A stretch of 64,000 nt of DNA from Tunturiibacter empetritectus. GTDB lineage: Bacteria > Acidobacteriota > Terriglobia > Terriglobales > Acidobacteriaceae. The position numbers and the translations under genes are program-made. The notes beneath the pieces are model-generated. The model worked only from the letters and a program-made list of their open reading frames with translations. It made no database searches and was not told the origin of the DNA. This document shows positions 35,833 to 44,434 of the stretch, one piece after another (within the stretch, counting starts at the first letter, position 1; each line of letters opens with the position of its first letter). The DNA lies in the NCBI RefSeq assembly GCF_014201375.1, contig NZ_JACHDZ010000001.1, forward strand, positions 124,001 through 188,000. The letters are read 5' to 3'.

Positions 35833-38445
35833 CTAGCGATGCAGATGCAACTCCGGCGTCCATGTAACCTGAAGCCATCCACTCACGTTGTGTTGTGAGC
35901 CGCTCATGTAGGAGGGGATTAAGAACCGCTCGTACTGCGTGAAGAGCTGCGCCTGCCAGTGATGGTTGAAGGCATAGGAGCTGTTGAGGAATCCATCGGT
36001 GATTGTACTGCCGCCGGGAAGGAATTGAATTCCCCCTTTATTCTGGCGGTAGCCGGCCTCGACTCGAGTGCGGGCGGAGAACCAATAACTTGAACGGGCT
36101 TCGATAGCGCGGCCATCGCGGCCAACAGCGTTGCCCAGCAGAAATCCTTTGTTGGTATTTCCGTCCAGGTATTGGTTATTGATGAAGAAGTGCTGGCCGC
36201 CGAAGTCATTCACAAGCCCCTGCGAACTGACGGCCTCGACGCGTAAATCCATGTGAGGCAGAAGGGGCAATCGCGCAAAGTAAATACCGGGGCTCCAGGC
36301 AGCCCTGCGCGGTGCATCGATTGGACTGGGGTCATCGTCGGAGTATGCATCCGCGTAGAGGGTGACGGCCCGGCGCAAAAATGGCAGACGATAGCTGAAG
36401 TCGAAGTTGCTCTTGCGATCGCCAGGATCCGCTCGATCTCCGTAGCCGCCGCTCCCTCCGTTTCCATTGGTGATGTCACCGGTTGAGTTGAAGCTGAATA
36501 CATTGTTCTTGAAGGTGTGGAGTGTGATGGGGTGCCCGACACCCCAAAAGATGGACCAGCGTGTAAAGCTCATCTCGAGGTTATCGCCGAAATTAATGTC
36601 AAGCTTTTGCCCATTGAACCACGGACGTGCGGGATAGCTGTGTCCGGATAGCTTTCCGAGCACGATATCGAAGCGATACGTGCCCAGCGATGGTACGAGC
36701 GGTATCGGGTGAGGGCGCGTGGATACGAGGCGCAGGTTGTACGTCGGTTCTGCGTTACTGGAGAAGGCGAGCGGACCCGTCGTAGTCGGCCCCCAATAGA
36801 GCTCCTGTTTGCCGAAAGAAAGCGCATTGCCCTCGAAGGCAACGCCTGCGTATAGCTCGATCGGTCGTTGACGAGTGTAGGCGGATCTTTCAGGGATTGG
36901 CTGTATGGTTGGGTCGCCGAAGTTCGGCAATCGATCCAACACGTTGATCAGCTGATTGATCGCCGGCGATTCAGCAGGATTCCCAGGACTTCGCTGCAGC
37001 TCCTGGCGGTCGTAAAAGAAGAGCCTTCCGTAGTTGGCGCGCACGGAATAACCCGCGATTGCGCTGCCGCCTCGGCCAAGCGGACGGCCGAAGTCGTTCC
37101 ACCAGGTCTGGCCAAAGTGGAAGCTGTCAGTCAGCGCGGGGCCTGCAATCGTGCCGTACCGTGCGTAGACTGATTCGAGACTCAGCGATTCGTAGTAGTT
37201 AGGTTCGGTCTCGAATTCATGTTGGAGATCGGCCATGAGGCGACGGGCCTCAGAGATCAGCCTGGGGCTGTTGTATTGCTCCATATCAATCTGATCCTCG
37301 GCCACTCTAAGCTGACGAAGGCACTCCTGCCGGGTCCACGGGCGGATCGAGACACTCTGACCAGGGATGAATCCCATCGCGGCGAGTCGTTCCAGCGCCG
37401 GATAGACCCAACTGTCCATGGGGACGTTGGTCGATCCGATCGAATCTGGATCGTCATCTTCGGTGAAGAGCCGCGGCGGATGATGAGCAACAGGCGCTGG
37501 CTGAGAAGCTCCCTGCGCTTGTGGCGTCTTGTGGGCCCGGGGCACCCCGAAGTCATCCGGCATCGCCTTGGAGTCGAATGGGTTCAGGCTGAAGTTGTGA
37601 TGCGCGCGATAGACATAATGACCGATCAGCCATCCGGTCGCGCTTCCAATCAGAACGTCCGAGGGGAAGTGCTGTTCCGCCAGCACGCGGCTGACGCTCA
37701 CTCCGGTGGCAAGTCCGTAGACCGCAGTGCGGGTAATCCATCCCGGATATTCATCTCCAATTACTGAAGCCATGGCCCATGCCGCAGTCGCGTGATTTGA
37801 GGGGAAGCCTGACGTAGACGGGCTGGAGTTGAAGAAGTCACCCTTGGCATTGTTTACAAGGGGACGGTCGCGCAGGGAGATGAATTTGCCGACTTCGCTT
37901 ACCGCGAGGCTGTCCGCCAGCGCTTCTGCTGTCAGCAGGCCAGTCTCGTGGGCCTGGGGCGCGTCGTTGAAGAGGCTCCAGAGGTACATGACTGCCGGCG
38001 CCGCCCCAAGCGCCACCACGCCCGCGTTAGAAAAGGTGTTGAACTTGCTGCGATCGTTCGCGTTGATTTGGATCAACGATGTCATGGTGTGATGGTCGCT
38101 GCCGATCAACACGCCTGTCGCTGCGCCAAGAGGTGCCAACCAGATTGCGTCACTGGGCCGTAGATGCAGAGGGCTGGTCCAGATGGCCTTCTGATCGGCC
38201 AGGAGACGCCGCGGGGTGCCAGCGAAGGTGATGCTCTCCGCCTTATCCTCCGCCGTTTTGGGGGCCGAGTCGGTCGCGACTTGCGGCTCAGGCGCATCTG
38301 GCAGAGAGCTTGACGCCTCCGCTGCAACATTCGTCGACGCTGGCTGTAAAGCTGCGTTTTGAGCGAAGCACAGTCGCCCAATCGAAAGCAAAAGGAATGC
38401 TGTGAGGCGGAAGTATCGATCAGGTTTTAGGTGAGCTACAAGCAT
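35833..38445 (-). CDS. PAP2 phosphatase fused to Wzi-like capsule assembly domain
   Basis: About 870 residues from the ATG at 38445, where a signal peptide begins (MLVAHLKPDRYFRLTAFLLL, to CFA-Q). The first part (about 100-290) is a PAP2 phosphatase: 'KFISLRDRP', 'FPSNHATAAWAMASVIGDEYP' with its His, and 'SVSRVLAEQHFPSDVLIGSATG' with the His-Asp pair. The rest (about 350-870) matches Wzi-type outer-membrane barrels ('LERLAAMGFIPGQSVSIRPW', 'FHFGQTWWNDFGRPLGRGG', 'FTRWSIFWGVGHPITLHTFKNN'), which hold capsule at the surface. The fusion may pair undecaprenyl-pyrophosphate recycling with attachment. Known in acidobacteria. An upstream frame to 38643 adds no recognised sequence. Confidence 0.85.
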   Translation of the reverse strand: MLVAHLKPDRYFRLTAFLLLSIGRLCFAQNAALQPASTNVAAEASSSLPDAPEPQVATDSAPKTAEDKAESITFAGTPRRLLADQKAIWTSPLHLRPSDAIWLAPLGAATGVLIGSDHHTMTSLIQINANDRSKFNTFSNAGVVALGAAPAVMYLWSLFNDAPQAHETGLLTAEALADSLAVSEVGKFISLRDRPLVNNAKGDFFNSSPSTSGFPSNHATAAWAMASVIGDEYPGWITRTAVYGLATGVSVSRVLAEQHFPSDVLIGSATGWLIGHYVYRAHHNFSLNPFDSKAMPDDFGVPRAHKTPQAQGASQPAPVAHHPPRLFTEDDDPDSIGSTNVPMDSWVYPALERLAAMGFIPGQSVSIRPWTRQECLRQLRVAEDQIDMEQYNSPRLISEARRLMADLQHEFETEPNYYESLSLESVYARYGTIAGPALTDSFHFGQTWWNDFGRPLGRGGSAIAGYSVRANYGRLFFYDRQELQRSPGNPAESPAINQLINVLDRLPNFGDPTIQPIPERSAYTRQRPIELYAGVAFEGNALSFGKQELYWGPTTTGPLAFSSNAEPTYNLRLVSTRPHPIPLVPSLGTYRFDIVLGKLSGHSYPARPWFNGQKLDINFGDNLEMSFTRWSIFWGVGHPITLHTFKNNVFSFNSTGDITNGNGGSGGYGDRADPGDRKSNFDFSYRLPFLRRAVTLYADAYSDDDPSPIDAPRRAAWSPGIYFARLPLLPHMDLRVEAVSSQGLVNDFGGQHFFINNQYLDGNTNKGFLLGNAVGRDGRAIEARSSYWFSARTRVEAGYRQNKGGIQFLPGGSTITDGFLNSSYAFNHHWQAQLFTQYERFLIPSYMSGSQHNVSGWLQVTWTPELHLHR

Positions 38446-38617
38446 CGGCAACGGTTCGGGGTGGGCGTACTCGGATAATGCAACCCCTTGCAGGAGGCTA
38501 CCATAGCCGGGCACCCCCTGATGACACCGTGACGAAAGCGTGACAACTTTCCCACCCGAGACTCCCGCTTCGCTCGACGACAATCTGCGAAGCGGGAGCA
38601 TCCACATCGTGCTGATT

Positions 38618-39778
38618 TTAGAGATGGAAGAAGCGGTTTGCACCCAGGACGAGCAGCAGGGTAATGGCGGCGATAGCGACCTCGCCGACAGCTCCCACGA
38701 GGAACGGCCGTGCCCCTTGTTTGAAGAGATCCTTCAGATTTGTCCGTAGACCTACGCCGGCAAAGGTGAGCAGGAAGGCCCAGCGGCTCAGGTTCCCTAA
38801 TGCTGCGAGCTGAGGTTTCGAGAAGCCCAGCGCGGCTACATTGGGGTTGGTCGAAGAGCCCAGGGTGGCCAGCAAGGAGATAAGGAGGAAGCCGAGGACG
38901 AACTTGGGAAACTTCTTCCAGAGGAATGCGGCTTTGTTCTCGAGCTGTGCCGTGGCGGCACGGCTGGCGAGGCCCTTCCGCGCCCACTGGATCGCGTAGG
39001 CCAGCACAACGAAGCCGATGAGGGCGTTGCGGCAGGTCTTGGCGAGGACGGCGAACTTGCCGGCGGCGTCGGAGTAGAGGGCTCCGGCGGCGGTGGCTTC
39101 GGCGGTATTGTCGACCGCGAGACCGGCCCAGAGACCGTAGGCACGATCGCTCATGTGCAGCGCGTGGCCGATGAGCGGAAAGGTGAACAGTGAGATTGCC
39201 CCGAGAGCGAGAATGGCAGCGATAGCAGTCGAGGAGTCCTCTTCGTCGGCGTCAATCGCGCCCTGGGTGGCAATGATGGCAGAGACGCCGCAGACACTGG
39301 ACCCAACGGCCAGCAGCGTAGTGAGTTGGGGACCTAGTTTGAAGGTGCGGCCCAGCCACGTCATGAAGGTCAGCGAGAACGCGAAGGCGACGAAGACCAG
39401 GGCCAGCGAGATGCCGCCGAGTTTGAGGATATCGCCGAGAATAAAGCGTGCGCCGAGCAGGATGATGCCTGCCTTCAGCCAGAACTCGTAGGTTGCCACG
39501 CCCGCGCGAAAGATCCGGGGCAGGCCGACAGTGTTGGCGATGAGGATCCCAAAGAGTATGGCCCAGAGCACATATTCGATGTTGGGGAGGACGTAGTGGT
39601 GAGCCTTGCCGTAGGCGTTGATGAAGTGCTCTACGAACTTGCCGGCGTAGCCGACGACGGCCAGAAGCGCAATGCCCGGAAGCAGGCCGAGGAGAGAGGA
39701 GCGCTCGGCTGGGACGCGGCCGGGGGCGTGTGGGGGATACTCCCTACGAAGATCGGGTAGATCGATTGAGGCGGCCAT
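38618..39778 (-). CDS. YeiH-family putative sulfate exporter
   Basis: 386 residues from the ATG at 39778 (GGAG 6 nt upstream); the longer frame to 39970 runs through the leader. About ten membrane helices; 'LGLLPGIALLAVVGYAGKFVE', 'VLWAILFGILIANTVGLP', 'LKAGIILLGARFILGDILKLG', 'LLAVGSSVCGVSAIIATQGAI' and 'WAGLAVDNTAEATAAGALY' are PF03601 blocks. The family is linked to sulfate/sulfite or organosulfonate export. Preceded by a small membrane protein (39823-39936) and a Cys-rich leader ORF (40032-40058), suggesting sulfur control. Confidence 0.85.
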   Translation of the reverse strand: MAASIDLPDLRREYPPHAPGRVPAERSSLLGLLPGIALLAVVGYAGKFVEHFINAYGKAHHYVLPNIEYVLWAILFGILIANTVGLPRIFRAGVATYEFWLKAGIILLGARFILGDILKLGGISLALVFVAFAFSLTFMTWLGRTFKLGPQLTTLLAVGSSVCGVSAIIATQGAIDADEEDSSTAIAAILALGAISLFTFPLIGHALHMSDRAYGLWAGLAVDNTAEATAAGALYSDAAGKFAVLAKTCRNALIGFVVLAYAIQWARKGLASRAATAQLENKAAFLWKKFPKFVLGFLLISLLATLGSSTNPNVAALGFSKPQLAALGNLSRWAFLLTFAGVGLRTNLKDLFKQGARPFLVGAVGEVAIAAITLLLVLGANRFFHL

Positions 39779-39822
39779 AGACTCTCCTTCGTGCACATTT
39801 GTTGAGGTGTGGACTTCGACGC

Positions 39823-39936
39823 TTACCAGACGACGGATTTGAGCAGCCCGACGCGGACGAGGACGGCCAGAGCAAGGGACAACACAATTGCCCAGGTGTC
39901 GGTAGAAAAAGAGAGACGGGTACGAGGGATGGACAT
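39823..39936 (-). CDS. 37-residue membrane protein upstream of the sulfate exporter
   Basis: Minus-strand frame of 37 codons with AAGGAG 8 nt before the ATG at 39936. The protein has a basic start (MSIPRTRLSFSTD), one hydrophobic helix (TWAIVLSLALAVLVRVGLL) and an aromatic end (KSVVW). The 'D-x-W-A' helix opening resembles the first transmembrane segment seen at the N-terminus of some PF03601 exporters, which the downstream protein lacks. It lies 44 bp upstream of the exporter and may serve as its detached first helix or small subunit. Coding status rests on the ribosome site, frame and helix. Confidence 0.55.
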   Translation of the reverse strand: MSIPRTRLSFSTDTWAIVLSLALAVLVRVGLLKSVVW

Positions 39937-39965
39937 GGAGAAGTCTCCTTGGAGAAAGAGTGGTG

Positions 39966-40041
39966 CACACGAAACGACGTGTGGGCTACAACACTGAACT
40001 TGTAGAAAAAGGGGGTACAGCGAAGGAAGGACTAGCTACAA
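39966..40041 (-). promoter_or_regulatory. Candidate attenuator: mutually exclusive hairpins in the sulfate exporter leader
   Basis: In the minus-strand RNA, CUACAA (40005-40000) can pair either with UUGUAG formed by the last Cys and Ser codons of the leader ORF (40041-40036) or with UUGUAG at 39991-39986 (loop 8 nt). A further stem CACACG/CGUGUG lies at 39983-39966. Competing pairings with a codon run are the layout of a translational attenuator. No U-tract follows the last stem, so termination, if any, would be Rho dependent. Confidence 0.4.
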
Positions 40042-40058
40042 CAACAACGAGTCGGCAT
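40032..40058 (-). CDS. Leader peptide MPTRCCCS with three consecutive Cys codons
   Basis: Nine codons on the minus strand: ATG at 40058, CCG ACT CGT TGT TGT TGT AGC, stop TAG at 40032. It lies about 95 nt before the 37-residue membrane protein and about 250 nt before the YeiH-type exporter. Runs of Cys codons in short 5' ORFs are known cysteine-responsive attenuators in other phyla. The upstream CACCTC gives no good ribosome site, so translation is uncertain; the codon run and RNA structure are what argue for it. Confidence 0.4.
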   Translation of the reverse strand: MPTRCCCS

Positions 40059-40136
40059 GAGGTGCAGCGGCGCGGGTTGGCGGAAGACCGTCATGTCAGA
40101 GTCCAGTGTACACCACGGGGGTAGGGGGTTGGTTGC

Positions 40137-40916
40137 TCAGGCTTTCAAAAGATGCGCTGCCTTCGACTCCGCCTGGCGCCGCAGCACTCCGGCCTTCGCG
40201 TAAAGCTTTTTGATGACGGGACTTCCACTCGGCAGACGGCTCTGAGCTCGATCCAGCAGAAGGAGATAGTCGTGCCATGCGCCGGTTGTCTGCTGGACGT
40301 CCTCCATGCGTTTTGCAAATTTGGCCGCGGTCCTGGACTCCCCGCTGCCGATCTCTGCGATGTACCGTGCGGTCTTGCAGGCCTTCCGGATCGAATGAAG
40401 GTCATCATCTTCGTGAGGATCGAGCCCGCGAACCGCCGGCGCCAGCCAGCTTCGCGCGACATAGATCAGCCTTCCTCCGCTGAGGCTTAAATCGGCGATT
40501 CCCCCAAAGATCATTTCGAGTCTGTCGAGCGCGTGGCGGATCTCATCTTCGTCCGCGCTGATCTGCCGACGCATTCTTTTCACCTTCTTTTTTCTCGATG
40601 CCTCCAGCTGCGTCTCCAACTCAGTCGCGCCACTCGTCGTTTGATAGGCGCGAAGAAGTTCACGGTGAACATCCAGATCGCGGACGTCGCCGGCGATGCG
40701 TCGGATTTTACGGACGGAACGTCTGAAGGCGCTGGATCTCTTCGGCAGAGCGGGCAGGTCGGCCGCCGGAGTCAGTAGTTCGAGCACAGCTTCCAGGCGG
40801 CGATTACTGGAGCGAAGTCTATGGACGGCTTCCGGCTTGGGATTGTCGAGGCAATCGGCCATCGCAGCCTTCAGGATCAGGGAATAGCGAAGAAAGGTGA
40901 TGACCGGCTGCGGCAT
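40137..40916 (-). CDS. CHAD domain protein
   Basis: 259 residues from the ATG at 40916. The CHAD pattern of helices with conserved His and basic residues is clear: 'PKPEAVHRLRSSNRRLEAVLELL', 'KRSSAFRRSVRKIRRIAGDVRDLDVHRELL' in parts, 'DDDLHSIRKACKTARYIAEIG' and 'LQTTGAWHDYLLLLD'-like end. Such domains bind polyphosphate granules; this one has no attached CYTH domain. Upstream of and on the same strand as the sulfate exporter leader. Confidence 0.85.
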   Translation of the reverse strand: MPQPVITFLRYSLILKAAMADCLDNPKPEAVHRLRSSNRRLEAVLELLTPAADLPALPKRSSAFRRSVRKIRRIAGDVRDLDVHRELLRAYQTTSGATELETQLEASRKKKVKRMRRQISADEDEIRHALDRLEMIFGGIADLSLSGGRLIYVARSWLAPAVRGLDPHEDDDLHSIRKACKTARYIAEIGSGESRTAAKFAKRMEDVQQTTGAWHDYLLLLDRAQSRLPSGSPVIKKLYAKAGVLRRQAESKAAHLLKA

Positions 40917-41044
40917 AGAACACCTGCTTTTGTTACAGATGCAGCTTATACGGATTAGGGCTTCAGGACACCGGATTGCCGCGATAGTTGCGCGCAACCG
41001 GTGCGAGTAAGGCGGGTTTCATTGGGTGTAGGCAGGAGGTTGTT

Positions 41045-41323
41045 ATGAAGATCACAAACGTAAAAGCGATGGTTGCAAAGGGTGTAACGGTTGGCTTACT
41101 GGCAGGTGCGTTTGTGTTGGCGGCACCGGCAAAGGCTGACGCACAGCAGTTCGCAGTGGGGGTTCGGGCCGGCTATCCGGCTTACTATGGCTACCCCGCT
41201 TACCGCTACTATGGGCCCGACTACTATGCTCGTCGGCGCTTTGAACAGGAGCGTCGGCATGACGAGTGGGTGCGAGCGCATGAGTATGAGCGCTACCACC
41301 ACGATCATCGCGGACGCTGGTAG
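41045..41323 (+). CDS. Small exported Tyr/Arg-rich protein
   Basis: 92 residues from the ATG at 41045 (GGAGG 5 nt upstream). Signal peptide MKITNVKAMVAKGVTVGLLA, cleaved near ADA-Q, then a Tyr/Gly/Pro-rich stretch ('GYPAYYGYPAYRYYGPDYYA') and a basic His/Arg end. No family recognised; the composition resembles small surface or periplasmic proteins of acidobacteria. Confidence 0.6.
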   Translation: MKITNVKAMVAKGVTVGLLAGAFVLAAPAKADAQQFAVGVRAGYPAYYGYPAYRYYGPDYYARRRFEQERRHDEWVRAHEYERYHHDHRGRW

Positions 41324-41335
41324 CCTACGCGTAAG

Positions 41336-41351
41336 GCTGCAATCTTGCAGC
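41336..41351. terminator. Possible bidirectional hairpin between convergent genes
   Basis: GCTGCAA-TC-TTGCAGC is a 7-bp stem between the ends of the small exported protein gene (+) and the FmdE gene (-). No T-run on either side. Confidence 0.3.
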
Positions 41352-41353
41352 GC

Positions 41354-42043
41354 CTAACAATGTTCGCAGGCCGGTTGCGGAGAGGTTTCCGCGCCGGCCT
41401 TGCTGTTGTTGGAGAGCTCTGATTCCGAAAGCGGTCGATAGTAGCGAGCCTCGGGGAAGGCGCATCCCTGGCAAAGTGTTCGTCCGTCGCGCAGGTGCTC
41501 GCGATCGTAGTTGATGCCCTCGCCGCACTGCGCGCAGGTGATACGCGCCGACTTGTAGCCAGGCATCTCACGCGGATGGATCGGTACTGCAACCCACTCT
41601 GTGTGGAAGAGGTCTTCGTTAGGCAACTCACGATACGCAAGCATCTGCTGCTCGTTCTTGTTTTCAATCTGCGGAAAAAGTTCGCGGGCGCGTTGCTTGG
41701 AAGATTCGAGCGCGGCAATCCGCAGAGCTTTGAAAACAGGTGTATCGCCCTGCGATGGCAGGGGCGAGGTCAGGTCGACGAAGGTAGCCGCCATCTTGCC
41801 CCAGTCGCGAAACTTGATGGCGCGCTTGCCCAGGCGGCAGCCAGTGACGACGGCAATCGCGTCGGTGGCGCAGCGGTCGATCTCGATGAAGGTGACCAGG
41901 CGCTTGCGGTCGGCACCCTTGGGATTTTCGACGCCAAGCCGTTCGCAGCCCAGCATGGCCATGCGGACGCCGAGAATCTGGCCGGCGCAAAGGTGGCCGT
42001 GGGCGATCTCGGCTTCGCGGAGAAGTGCGTCAAAAGACTGCAT
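41354..42043 (-). CDS. FmdE family protein (formylmethanofuran dehydrogenase subunit E-like)
   Basis: 229 residues. 'IAHGHLCAGQILGVRMAMLG', 'EIDRCATDAIAVVTGCRLGKRAIKF' and 'WGKMAATFVDL' define the FmdE core with the conserved CxxG and Cys residues. The C-terminus (about 175-205) has a zinc-ribbon pattern 'CAQCGEGINYDREHLRDGRTLCQGCAF'. In methanogens FmdE belongs to the molybdenum formylmethanofuran dehydrogenase; bacterial homologues stand alone with unknown function, possibly in molybdopterin enzymes. No such enzyme is adjacent. Confidence 0.82.
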   Translation of the reverse strand: MQSFDALLREAEIAHGHLCAGQILGVRMAMLGCERLGVENPKGADRKRLVTFIEIDRCATDAIAVVTGCRLGKRAIKFRDWGKMAATFVDLTSPLPSQGDTPVFKALRIAALESSKQRARELFPQIENKNEQQMLAYRELPNEDLFHTEWVAVPIHPREMPGYKSARITCAQCGEGINYDREHLRDGRTLCQGCAFPEARYYRPLSESELSNNSKAGAETSPQPACEHC

Positions 42044-42135
42044 AGACTGATGATACTGCCGGACGAGGGAGCGCGTTTTTAAGTGTTTGCGCGAGGTTGC
42101 TCAGGGGGGGTACTATTCGAGGCCCGAGGTGACCC

Positions 42136-42588
42136 ATGAGTGAGTTTGGAACGACGATCGGTATGGTGTTGAAGCAGAAGTCCGGGCCAGTTGCGACGAT
42201 CGCGCCCGATGCCTCCGTCTATCAGGCCATCGAGATGATGGCAGAGCGGCAGGTCGGCGCGCTGCTGGTGATGACCCAGCAATCGCTTCTCGGCATCATC
42301 TCCGAACGGGACTACGCGCGTAAAGTTATCCTGCAGGGCCGCTCTTCGAAGGACACCCCGGTCGCAGAGATCATGAGCAGCCCTGTGATCTCAGTCTCGC
42401 CAAAACACACGGTGGGCGAGTGCATGCGCATCATCACCAAAAATCGCATCCGTCACCTGCCGGTGGTCGAGGGCGGCGCAGTCGTCGGCGTCGTCTCGAT
42501 CGGCGACCTCGTGAACACGGTAATTAGCGAGCAGGAGATGACGATCCGGCATCTCGAAGCCTATATCTCGGGTGCGGCTACGACGTAG
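42136..42588 (+). CDS. CBS-domain protein
   Basis: 150 residues with two CBS domains (about 8-64 and 76-135): '[20 protein letters not shown] ... [21 protein letters not shown]' and '[38 protein letters not shown]'. Such pairs bind adenine nucleotides and regulate partners. Its end overlaps the end of the sulP gene by 11 bp on the opposite strand. Partner unknown. Confidence 0.88.
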   Translation: MSEFGTTIGMVLKQKSGPVATIAPDASVYQAIEMMAERQVGALLVMTQQSLLGIISERDYARKVILQGRSSKDTPVAEIMSSPVISVSPKHTVGECMRIITKNRIRHLPVVEGGAVVGVVSIGDLVNTVISEQEMTIRHLEAYISGAATT

Positions 42589-44284
42589 CGGATGGTTGCG
42601 CAGCAGCGATGGATAACACCGGGTTCTTCGCCGCGAATGCCTCGAAGGCATCGAGCGCGTCGTGCAGCCGATTGAAGATCCATGCGCTGCCGATGGCCTC
42701 GGTCAGGTGATGGCGGTCGAAGTCTGCCCTCGTGTTCCATGGCACTCGAGCGAATCCCAGCTGGACGCCTGCATCTGTCAGATTTTTCTTCAACTCCTCA
42801 ACCACTCGCGCAGCGCTGTAGTCCAGGTTGGTAATCGCCTCGGCATCAACGATGAACCAGCGCACGGTGGTCGGCGAGGGGCCTACCAGGCCGAGAACCT
42901 CGTCGGAGAACCGGCTCGCGTTGGCGTAGAACAGTGCTGCGCCGAAGCGGTACATCACCAGTCCAGGTTCGGTCACTGCGCCCGGAGTCGGAGGAATCAG
43001 CTTCCACACATTGGCCTCGTCCGGAATCATGACGCCGGTGCGGGGATGATAGCTGTGATGCACGATGCGCAGCAGCGACAGGACCATCGCCAGAACGATA
43101 CCGACCTCGACGCCCGCAGTAATCACTACGAGCGTAGTTGTCACAGCAAGCGCGAATTCGGCAGGGCTTTCGCGGAGAATATCCTTCAGGCTGCGCAGCT
43201 TGATCAGCCGAATCGCGACCAGGAAGACCAGTGTGCCGAGTACGCACTGGGGCAGGTATTGAAGCGGCTTGGTTAGAAACAGCAGGACCAGCGCGACGAC
43301 TATCGCCGTGGTGACCTGCGCGATCTGGCTCCGACTGCCAACGCTCTCCACCATGGCGGTCTGCGTGGGGCTGCCGTTGACGACAAACGTCCCACTGAAC
43401 GCAGCGGCTGCGTTGGCCGCGGACAGGCCGATCAGGTCCTGATTCTCGTCCAGCCGTTGATGATGACGCGCTGCATAGATGCGCGAGGTGGCAGCGCTCT
43501 GGGTAAGGATCATGATGGCGCATGAGCCGGCGACCGGGAGCAGCGGTCGGATGTCGCCCCAGCGGACGTCCGGCATCGCAAGGTGAGGCAGGCCGCCCGC
43601 TACCGCGCCAATGATGGCGATGCCATGCCCCGCAAAGTTCCATAACGCGCTGGCTGCTGTGGCCAGAATGACGGCCAGCATTGGCCCCGGTGCCTTCGGG
43701 GCAGACCAGCGCAGAGCAAAGACGAACGCAAGCACAGCAAGGGTCACCGCCAGCGTGTGCAGATGCACCTTCGGGAGGTTGCGGCTGATCTCGACGAACT
43801 GGAGAATCGATCTGCGCGAGGTGACCTGAATGCCAAGCATCTGTCCCAGAACCGCGATGCCGACCTGAAGTCCTATGCCCGTCAGGAAGCCGACGAGCAC
43901 CGTCTGCGAGAGGAAGTCGGCGACGAATCCCAACCCGCACACCCGTCCCAACAGCAGGAAGACGGCGGTGAGCAGCGCTACCAGGCTCGCTAGTGCGACA
44001 TACCGGGTGCTCGCAGTGGGAGCCATGCCGGCCAGTCCGCTGTGAAGGATGGCTGCGGTGGCCGAGTCGGCGGCGACGACTAGAAACCGCGACGAACCGA
44101 AGGTCGCAAAGGCAAACAGCGGTAACAGAAGGGAATAGAGGCCGGTTACGACAGGCATTCCTGCGATCCGGGTATACCCGAGTGCCTGAGGAATGTTCAT
44201 CGCGGCAAACGCAACCCCGGCGACAGCGTCTCGTACAACGCCGATTCGTTTCAACGGTCTGATGCCTTGGAACAGATTCAACAA
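42578..44284 (-). CDS. SulP family anion transporter
   Basis: 568 residues. About 12 hydrophobic segments from '[30 protein letters not shown]' (SulP entry motif) to '[28 protein letters not shown]', then a C-terminal STAS domain (about 430-540, '[27 protein letters not shown]') with the S/T-D-Y motif. Proton- or sodium-linked uptake of sulfate, bicarbonate or similar; the ion is not deducible. Overlaps the CBS gene end by 11 bp. Confidence 0.88.
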   Translation of the reverse strand: MLNLFQGIRPLKRIGVVRDAVAGVAFAAMNIPQALGYTRIAGMPVVTGLYSLLLPLFAFATFGSSRFLVVAADSATAAILHSGLAGMAPTASTRYVALASLVALLTAVFLLLGRVCGLGFVADFLSQTVLVGFLTGIGLQVGIAVLGQMLGIQVTSRRSILQFVEISRNLPKVHLHTLAVTLAVLAFVFALRWSAPKAPGPMLAVILATAASALWNFAGHGIAIIGAVAGGLPHLAMPDVRWGDIRPLLPVAGSCAIMILTQSAATSRIYAARHHQRLDENQDLIGLSAANAAAAFSGTFVVNGSPTQTAMVESVGSRSQIAQVTTAIVVALVLLFLTKPLQYLPQCVLGTLVFLVAIRLIKLRSLKDILRESPAEFALAVTTTLVVITAGVEVGIVLAMVLSLLRIVHHSYHPRTGVMIPDEANVWKLIPPTPGAVTEPGLVMYRFGAALFYANASRFSDEVLGLVGPSPTTVRWFIVDAEAITNLDYSAARVVEELKKNLTDAGVQLGFARVPWNTRADFDRHHLTEAIGSAWIFNRLHDALDAFEAFAAKNPVLSIAAAQPSATS

Positions 44285-44434
44285 ATTCGAAACTCCTGCC
44301 TGGGAGACAGCGCAAAATTCTCAGCCTTCGCCGCGGTTGTCTTGTAACTAGACGTTGATCCTAAACCAAATACCGCTGGTTTTGATGCAGGTCGTGTCGC
44401 GAATCCTCAACCCTGGCGACCAGCCGACGCTCTG

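Noticed and set aside
42846-44315. 489-aa minus-strand frame beside SulP
   Set aside because: Arg/His/Pro/Ser-rich and in the wrong frame of the SulP gene, without family motifs.
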